Assembly: GCA_963800335.1 (NCBI GenBank)
Contig: CAWDAN010000005.1
Span: 1 to 64,000, forward strand
Length of the DNA stretch: 64,000 bases
Reading direction: 5' to 3'
Source: Flavisphingopyxis sp963800335
Lineage (GTDB): Bacteria; Pseudomonadota; Alphaproteobacteria; Sphingomonadales; Sphingomonadaceae
Part shown: in pieces, positions 59,321-64,000 of the stretch
How positions within the stretch are numbered: the stretch's first letter is position 1
Layout of the letters: every line of letters starts with the position of its first letter
The notes under the pieces: model-generated
Told to the model about the DNA's origin: nothing
Seen by the model: the letters and a program-made list of their open reading frames with translations, nothing else
The model's database searches: none
Made by a program: the position numbers and the translations under genes

Positions 59321-60454
59321 ATGACCGATTCCCCTCCCTTCGCCTTTTCGATCGCCGCGACCGACGGCGCCGCCCGGACGGGCACGATCGCCATGGCGCG
59401 CGGCGAGATCCGTACGCCCGCCTTCATGCCGGTCGGCACCGCCGCGACGGTCAAGGCGGTGCGCCCCGCCGAAGTGCGCGCGAGCGGCGCCGACATCATC
59501 TTGGGCAATACCTATCATTTGATGCTGCGCCCCGGGGCCGAGCGTATCGCCCGGCTCGGCGGGCTGCACGCGTTCATGGCGTGGGATCGCCCGATCCTGA
59601 CCGACAGCGGCGGATACCAGGTGATGAGCCTGTCCGATCTCGCCAAGGTCAGCGAGGACGGGGTGTCGTTCAAGAGCCATCTCGATGGCGCGCGGCACAT
59701 GATCACACCCGAACGGTCGATCGAGATCCAGCGCCTGCTGGGATCTGACATCGTCATGGCGTTCGACGAACTCGTCCGCACCGATACCTCGCGCGACGCG
59801 CAGGCGGCGGCGATGGAGCGATCGATGCGCTGGGCGCTGCGATCGCGCGAGGCGTTCGACTCGATCGAAACCGGGCTGCCACGCGGGGCGATCTTCGGCA
59901 TCCAGCAGGGCGCGCTCGACGAGGGGCTGCGCAAGGCGTCGGCCGATGCGCTGACCGGGATCGGGTTCGACGGTTATGCGATCGGCGGCCTTGCGGTCGG
60001 TGAAGGGCAGGAAGCAATGTTCGGCGTACTCGATTATGCGCCCGGACAGCTGCCCGTCGAGGCGCCGCGCTACCTGATGGGAGTGGGCAAGCCCGACGAC
60101 ATTGTCGGCGCGGTGCTGCGCGGCGTCGACATGTTCGATTGCGTCCTGCCGACGCGATCGGGGCGCAACGGACAGGCGTTCACCTGGAACGGCCCGGTCA
60201 ATATCCGCAATGCGCGCCATGCCGAGGATCAGGCGCCGCTCGACGCGCGCTGCGAATGTCCGGTCTGCGCGACGTGGAGCCGCGCCTATCTCCATCATTT
60301 GGTGAAGTCCGGCGAAATGCTCGGCGCGATGCTGATGACCCAGCACAACCTTCATTTCTACCAGGCGCTGATGCAGGCGCTGCGCGATGCGATTGCGCAG
60401 GCCCGGATCGGCGAGTTTGCGCGCAGCTTTGTCGCCGACTACCGCGGCGGCTAA
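59321..60454 (+). CDS. tgt: queuine/preQ1 tRNA-guanine transglycosylase
   Basis: A 377-residue Tgt, which exchanges the wobble guanine of GUN anticodons for preQ1. Segments: MPVGTAATVKAVRPAEV, ILGNTYHLMLRPG, DSGGYQVMSLSDL with the catalytic aspartates, and the zinc site CECPVCATWSRAYLHHL. It works before QueA, encoded at 53-54 kb. Its stop overlaps the convergent kinase gene by four bases. Confidence 0.96.
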   Translation: MTDSPPFAFSIAATDGAARTGTIAMARGEIRTPAFMPVGTAATVKAVRPAEVRASGADIILGNTYHLMLRPGAERIARLGGLHAFMAWDRPILTDSGGYQVMSLSDLAKVSEDGVSFKSHLDGARHMITPERSIEIQRLLGSDIVMAFDELVRTDTSRDAQAAAMERSMRWALRSREAFDSIETGLPRGAIFGIQQGALDEGLRKASADALTGIGFDGYAIGGLAVGEGQEAMFGVLDYAPGQLPVEAPRYLMGVGKPDDIVGAVLRGVDMFDCVLPTRSGRNGQAFTWNGPVNIRNARHAEDQAPLDARCECPVCATWSRAYLHHLVKSGEMLGAMLMTQHNLHFYQALMQALRDAIAQARIGEFARSFVADYRGG

Positions 60455-62076
60455 CAAACGGAGAGGACGGTCAACTCAATCGCGTACAGGCCGCTTCCGG
60501 CGTCGTGTGTGAAGGGTTTCCTCAGCTGGCGGGACAGGCCGGTCATGATCCGTTCGTAGCGTGCGACCATCAGCGAATTGAATTTCTCGCAGCCGACAAG
60601 GCCGGCCGATTCGATCGTCAGGCGCGCCAGCGTCGGTTGTTCGGCGTCGCGCTCGACCGTAATCGCAATCGGTTCGCGGGCATCGCAAAGTGACGACAGT
60701 TCGGCCAGTTCGGTGACGAGGAAGGCAATCGGTACGGCGATGTCCTGGCTGACATAGATTTCATCAACGGTCACCGAAATCTGCGGAAAGCCTTCGTCGC
60801 CCTGACCGCTGGCGCGAAGGTTGCTGGCGAGTTCGCTGAGCAGCGGGCGCAGCGCGTGGCCTGCGGTTCCTTCGCTGCCGGCAAAATGATTGCGGTGGAC
60901 GACCGATATGGCATCGACCCGGCGCTGGATCGTCCGGTAAGCGCGCTTCGCCTCATCGCTCGTCGCCGACCGGCTGTGCAGGCTGATCAGGCTGCCGATC
61001 ACCTGCAGATTGTTTTTCACGCGGTGGTGGACTTCGCGCGTCAGCGCGGTCTGACGTTCCAGCCCCTTGGCGAGCTCGGCCTTGTCGGCGGCGACGGTTT
61101 CGGACAGCGCGCTGAAATCCTCCTCGAGCTGGACGATCTCGCGCGCGATCGCGAGGCGGCGGCGCGGCCGCAGGAAGACAGCGCCTGGCCGATAAGCGGC
61201 GACGCTGCGGTGCAAGCGGCTGAGCGGGCGCATGATGAAGAATCCGAGCAGAGCCCAGCTGAGCACCGCACCGGCGACCCAGATCGCGATCGGCGAAAGC
61301 AGCGAAACGACCTCGTTCCCGCTGAAGGCGGCGCGATAGGTCGTCATGACGAGCGAATGGCCCGATTGCCCGATCGGTCGCTCGATCGTCTGCGTCGTCC
61401 CGGGCAATTCGGCGCCCAACCCGTCGCGGACGTCGAGCCTGCCGTCGCTCCCCGTGATCGCGATGTCGTGAGCCGGAAGATCGGCGATATCGTCTTCCGC
61501 GATCTTAGCGAGTGCGTCACTGTTATACGACAGGACGGCGGCATACGGCGTGCCCTGCTCGTCGAACCGGACCGATGACACGAGCCGCCCGGTCGCGTTG
61601 TCGATCCCCAACAGCCCCTCGATAGGAACCTTGGGCACGGCATCGTCGCCCAGATAGGCAACCGCGCCGGCCGGGCACAATTCGCGCGAAAACGACGGAG
61701 CTACGATGAATATGCGCGGGGCCGCAACGTCGGCCTGATTCAACGCAATGCCCAGGTCGGTGCAGATTCGCCGGGCTTGGTCGGGAAAGAGGTCGCCGAG
61801 AGGAATACCGATCAGGCTGCGCCGCACGACCGCACGATCGCCCGCCAGCCCGGTACCGAGATTGCGGCTCATTTCATTGCCGGCGACGCGAATCAGGCTG
61901 GTCCGGTCGCGCTCGGCGTTGTGCGTGCCCTTGACCGTCGCAGCGACGCCCAGAATGCCAAGCGGGGCAAGCCCGATCAGCAGGACGAGGAGTATCTTGA
62001 TCTCTGTGGAAAAGCTGGTCCAGCGCTCCCAGCCCGACCGGGTCGCGGCTGGCGCTTCGCTGTTCGGGGCGTTCAT
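60451..62076 (-). CDS. HisKA_2 sensor histidine kinase, degenerate ATPase (PhyP-like)
   Basis: A 541-residue membrane sensor protein. TM1 lies at about residues 27-48 (ILLVLLIGLAPLGILGVAA) and TM2 near 265-285 (SPIAIWVAGAVLSWALLGFF), with a periplasmic sensor domain between. The HisKA_2 segment TREVHHRVKNNLQVIGSLISLHSR carries the phospho-histidine at about residue 351. The following ATPase domain is degenerate: the N-box position reads VTELAELSSLC without the asparagine, and no G-box glycine motifs are recognisable. This resembles PhyP of Sphingomonas, a PhyR-directed phosphatase-type regulator. It is the second gene behind nepR (41-base gap), so shares its stress promoter. A kinase role seems unlikely from the sequence. 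Confidence 0.8.
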   Translation of the reverse strand: MNAPNSEAPAATRSGWERWTSFSTEIKILLVLLIGLAPLGILGVAATVKGTHNAERDRTSLIRVAGNEMSRNLGTGLAGDRAVVRRSLIGIPLGDLFPDQARRICTDLGIALNQADVAAPRIFIVAPSFSRELCPAGAVAYLGDDAVPKVPIEGLLGIDNATGRLVSSVRFDEQGTPYAAVLSYNSDALAKIAEDDIADLPAHDIAITGSDGRLDVRDGLGAELPGTTQTIERPIGQSGHSLVMTTYRAAFSGNEVVSLLSPIAIWVAGAVLSWALLGFFIMRPLSRLHRSVAAYRPGAVFLRPRRRLAIAREIVQLEEDFSALSETVAADKAELAKGLERQTALTREVHHRVKNNLQVIGSLISLHSRSATSDEAKRAYRTIQRRVDAISVVHRNHFAGSEGTAGHALRPLLSELASNLRASGQGDEGFPQISVTVDEIYVSQDIAVPIAFLVTELAELSSLCDAREPIAITVERDAEQPTLARLTIESAGLVGCEKFNSLMVARYERIMTGLSRQLRKPFTHDAGSGLYAIELTVLSVC

Positions 62077-62117
62077 GACGATCTCCGCCGGCGTCCTGTC
62101 CGGCTCAAGGACATGGA

Positions 62118-62324
62118 TTAACCGAGCTTCTTGAGCAGCTCGAGCATCTCGTCGGGAACGTCTTCGGCAATGGTTTGCTGATAGGCCTGACGCAACGAAT
62201 GCGCGAGCGAGTCCTTCGCTCCCCCATTGTCGCTCTTGCCCCGCTGTCGGTTGCCCGGTGAATCTTTCTTACGATCGTGTCCCATGCCCGACTTTTGCGT
62301 TCCCCCGCGCTTTTCAGATGTCAT
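62118..62324 (-). CDS. nepR: anti-sigma factor NepR
   Basis: A 68-residue NepR, which binds and holds the sigma factor EcfG and is itself sequestered by phosphorylated PhyR. The conserved C-terminal part is SLAHSLRQAYQQTIAEDVPDEMLELLKKL, with two helices. The N-terminus is charged and disordered. ATG 62324 (MTSEKRGG) is the most likely start; an in-frame extension to 62351 is possible. A sigma-EcfG promoter lies about 80 bases upstream. It is divergent from phyR. Confidence 0.92.
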   Translation of the reverse strand: MTSEKRGGTQKSGMGHDRKKDSPGNRQRGKSDNGGAKDSLAHSLRQAYQQTIAEDVPDEMLELLKKLG

Positions 62325-62402
62325 TATGCGTCCAGAATCTTTGCAAAACATAGCCTCATTGCGCGGCGATAATCCAGATCAATATTTTTGCTTAGAGTTC
62401 GG

Positions 62403-62428
62403 AAACCAAATGGCGCCTCGTTTGTTCC
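62403..62428 (-). promoter_or_regulatory. predicted sigma-EcfG promoter of nepR
   Basis: On the minus strand GGAAC (62428-62424), 17 bases and GTTT (62406-62403) match the GGAAC-N16/17-GTT stress promoter exactly. It drives nepR and probably the kinase, giving EcfG-dependent negative feedback. Confidence 0.75.
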
Positions 62429-62551
62429 ATAAATTCGCCCTCGATCCTTATCGGGTAGGAAATCGCGACGAACCGCTATTCAAAGGCGCGTCGCGGGGCT
62501 AGGGTTGACCGAAATATTTGCAGGTCTCGAATTGGGGAGAATAAGATCACT

Positions 62552-63352
62552 ATGTCACTCGGACAGCAGCTCGCGCCGCACCTTCCATTCCTACGACGCT
62601 ATGCGCGTGCTCTTACCGGCAGCCAGAGCCACGGCGACAATTTCGTTCGTGCGACGCTCGAGGCCGTGGTCGCCGCGCCCGATGAATTCCCGCGCGACGT
62701 CGAGCCTCGGCTCGGCCTCTACAAGACTTTCCAGGCGATCTGGCAATCGACCAGCGACGATCGCGACAACGATGGCGCCGGCGACGTCGGCAGCAGCTCG
62801 GAAACGATCGCGCAAAGCCGCATGGCGCGCCTGACGCCGGTCAGCCGCCAGGCATTGCTGCTGACCGCGATGGAAGGCTTTTCGAACGAAGATGCCGGCT
62901 ATCTGATCGGCGAAAGCCCCGCACGGGTCGACGAACTGATCGACGAAGCGCTCAACGAGATCGAGCGGCAGACCCGCGCCACCGTCCTCATCATCGAGGA
63001 CGAACCGATGATCGCGATGGACCTCGAAACGATCGTCCGCGATCTCGGCCACGACGTCACGGGCATTGCCGTTACGCGCGACGAAGCGGTTGCACAGGCG
63101 CGCGAAACGCCTCCCGGCCTCGTCCTTGCCGACATCCAGCTCGCCGACGACAGTTCGGGCATCGACGCGGTCGGCGACATATTGTCGGAAATCACTGTGC
63201 CGGTGATCTTCATCACTGCGTTCCCCGAACGCCTGCTGACCGGACAGCGGCCCGAGCCGACCTTCCTGATTACCAAGCCGTTCCAGCGCGCAACGGTCAA
63301 GGCAGCGATTTCGCAAGCGCTGTTCTTCGATCGCTCGACGCTGCCCGAGTGA
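62552..63352 (+). CDS. phyR: general stress response regulator PhyR
   Basis: A 266-residue PhyR. The N-terminal sigma-like domain (LAPHLPFLRRYARALTGSQ, then MARLTPVSRQALLLTAMEGFSNEDAGYLIGESPARVDELIDEAL) mimics EcfG to bind NepR. The C-terminal receiver domain has the acidic pocket LIIEDEPMIAMD and the phosphoacceptor Asp194 in VLADIQLADDSSG. On phosphorylation it titrates NepR and frees EcfG. It is divergent from nepR, with the 227-base gap carrying the nepR promoter. Confidence 0.97.
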   Translation: MSLGQQLAPHLPFLRRYARALTGSQSHGDNFVRATLEAVVAAPDEFPRDVEPRLGLYKTFQAIWQSTSDDRDNDGAGDVGSSSETIAQSRMARLTPVSRQALLLTAMEGFSNEDAGYLIGESPARVDELIDEALNEIERQTRATVLIIEDEPMIAMDLETIVRDLGHDVTGIAVTRDEAVAQARETPPGLVLADIQLADDSSGIDAVGDILSEITVPVIFITAFPERLLTGQRPEPTFLITKPFQRATVKAAISQALFFDRSTLPE

Positions 63353-63397
63353 TTGCAGCACCGGCCCCTTCCCATATCCCACGGAGCTCACGTCCCC

Positions 63398-63529
63398 ATG
63401 GATCCTGAAGTCAACAAAGACGCCAACGACGCCCGCGCCGGCAATACGCCGCACATCGTGCGGTATGTCCTCGCCATTTCGACGCTGTTGGCAGTGCTCG
63501 TCCTCGGCGCGCTCGTGCTGCTTCGCTAA
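63398..63529 (+). CDS. 43-residue membrane protein between phyR and ecfG
   Basis: A 44-codon frame starts at ATG 63398 behind CGGAG and reads MDPEVNKDANDARAGNTPH followed by one strongly hydrophobic helix IVRYVLAISTLLAVLVLGAL and a short cytoplasmic end LLR. The sequence is protein-like: acidic N-terminus, then a single TM. It is shorter than common annotation cut-offs. Its location between phyR and ecfG, 45 bases after phyR, suggests a role in or co-expression with the stress response. No homologue is recalled with certainty. Confidence 0.65.
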   Translation: MDPEVNKDANDARAGNTPHIVRYVLAISTLLAVLVLGALVLLR

Positions 63530-63637
63530 TCTGATCGGCACCAAGATTTTCACACTGCACTTCAATTTGATCGCGCAAACACTAAGTGTGTTTCACGTGC
63601 CCGGCGATTCCGTCGGAGCGCGCAGTGGGGGTTGCCG

Positions 63638-64000
63638 GTGAGCGACGAGAAATCCGGCGTTAGCGACGCCAGCGAAACGGACGATAAGAAGCCCGTCGAA
63701 GACGTCTTCGAGACGCTCTCCGACGAGGATTTTCGCGTCGAGCTGGGCAGCGTCATTCCACATCTGCGCGCGTTCGGCCGTTCGCTGTCGGGCAATCGCG
63801 ATACCGCCGACGACCTCGTCCAGGAGACGTTGCTCAAGGCGTGGGCGGCGCGGCGACGCTTTCGCGCGGGCACCAATATGCGCGCGTGGACCTTCATCAT
63901 CCTGCGGAACCTGTTCCTGTCACAAATGCGCCGCTCGCGCTTCAAAGGCGAATGGGACGACCTGGTCGCTGAAAAGACGCTCGCAGCGCCCGCCTCGCAG
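63638..64000 (+). CDS. ecfG: general stress sigma factor EcfG (partial, runs off the window)
   Basis: The first 121 codons of an ECF sigma factor, continuing past the window edge. After an acidic N-terminus (VSDEKSGVSDASETDDKK) comes the sigma-2 region: IPHLRAFGRSLSGNRDTADDLVQETLLKAW, then FRAGTNMRAWTFIILRNLF, both typical of EcfG. Start GTG 63638 is preceded by GGGGG. Placement beside phyR and nepR confirms identity. A hairpin-forming palindrome AAACAC-taagt-GTGTTT lies at 63577-63593, about 45 bases before the start. Confidence 0.93.
   Translation, partial: MSDEKSGVSDASETDDKKPVEDVFETLSDEDFRVELGSVIPHLRAFGRSLSGNRDTADDLVQETLLKAWAARRRFRAGTNMRAWTFIILRNLFLSQMRRSRFKGEWDDLVAEKTLAAPASQ

Noticed and set aside
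1..64000. CRISPR arrays, prophage, insertion sequences, rRNA
   Set aside because: No regularly spaced repeats, transposase, integrase, phage structural genes or rRNA segments were seen.

Overview
The window is a high-GC chromosomal segment of an alphaproteobacterium, most likely a Sphingomonas-like member of the Sphingomonadaceae. The main pointers are a complete PhyR/NepR/EcfG general stress response locus at the right edge, two close matches to the promoter of that sigma factor (GGAAC-N17-GTT), the yfgM-bamB-der and tonB-exbB-exbD gene orders, and the small DUF3008 stress protein. There are no rRNA genes, CRISPR arrays, insertion sequences or prophage genes. Four tRNA genes are present (Val-UAC, Glu-UUC, Glu-CUC, Gln-UUG), plus a 26-nt orphan 3' end of tRNA-Glu.

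Layout: 0.1-4.2 kb holds a frameshifted NYN-domain gene and an iron-type operon (TonB-dependent receptor plus PepSY membrane protein) behind a Fur-box-like site. 4.5-9.4 kb holds aconitase, tRNA-Val with an overlapping hairpin repeat, a winged-helix regulator and an EVE protein. 9.4-14.8 kb holds a frameshifted fasciclin lipoprotein, a 2OG-Fe(II) oxygenase, a PTR1-like pteridine reductase coupled to folB, and a DUF1285-nudL-cca operon. 14.8-21.9 kb holds a GGDEF-EAL protein, parC, an unusual ion channel, DUF3008, an MFS transporter and sodC. 22.0-25.2 kb is the energy transduction operon tonB-exbB-exbD1-exbD2 followed by a separately transcribed exbD3. 26.5-31.3 kb is glpX, two bacterial-PH membrane proteins and recJ. 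31.4-35.1 kb has the tRNA-Glu pair and a MacAB-type ABC efflux operon. 35.2-38.6 kb has an ECF sigma/RskA pair, a short PAP2 protein, moeA and tRNA-Gln. 38.7-50.5 kb has ilvE, panB, yfgM-like, bamB, der, an Hpt protein, a DUF418 protein, a nitroreductase and purL. 50.6-60.5 kb has xseB-ispA-coaD-ppi-queA ... tgt, with a DNA-repair-like module (radical SAM protein, hemerythrin, DUF4130-UdgX fusion) lying between queA and tgt. 60.5-64 kb is the stress response locus: a HisKA_2 kinase with a degenerate ATPase domain, nepR, phyR, a 43-residue membrane protein and the start of ecfG.

The genes fit a free-living aerobic heterotroph: TonB-driven iron uptake, one-carbon and pterin metabolism, outer-membrane assembly, queuosine tRNA modification and stress signalling. 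Five genes (NYN, fasciclin, ilvE, ispA, udgX) carry single-base insertions that break otherwise intact reading frames. All seven events are +1 insertions, and two of the genes are core metabolism, so sequencing error is more likely than gene decay. Anyone relying on automatic calls here will get truncated or falsely extended proteins for these five.

The most interesting features are the rSAM/hemerythrin/UdgX module, the degenerate kinase co-oriented with nepR, the small protein between phyR and ecfG, the D-Y-K pteridine reductase, and two families of hairpin-containing intergenic repeats.
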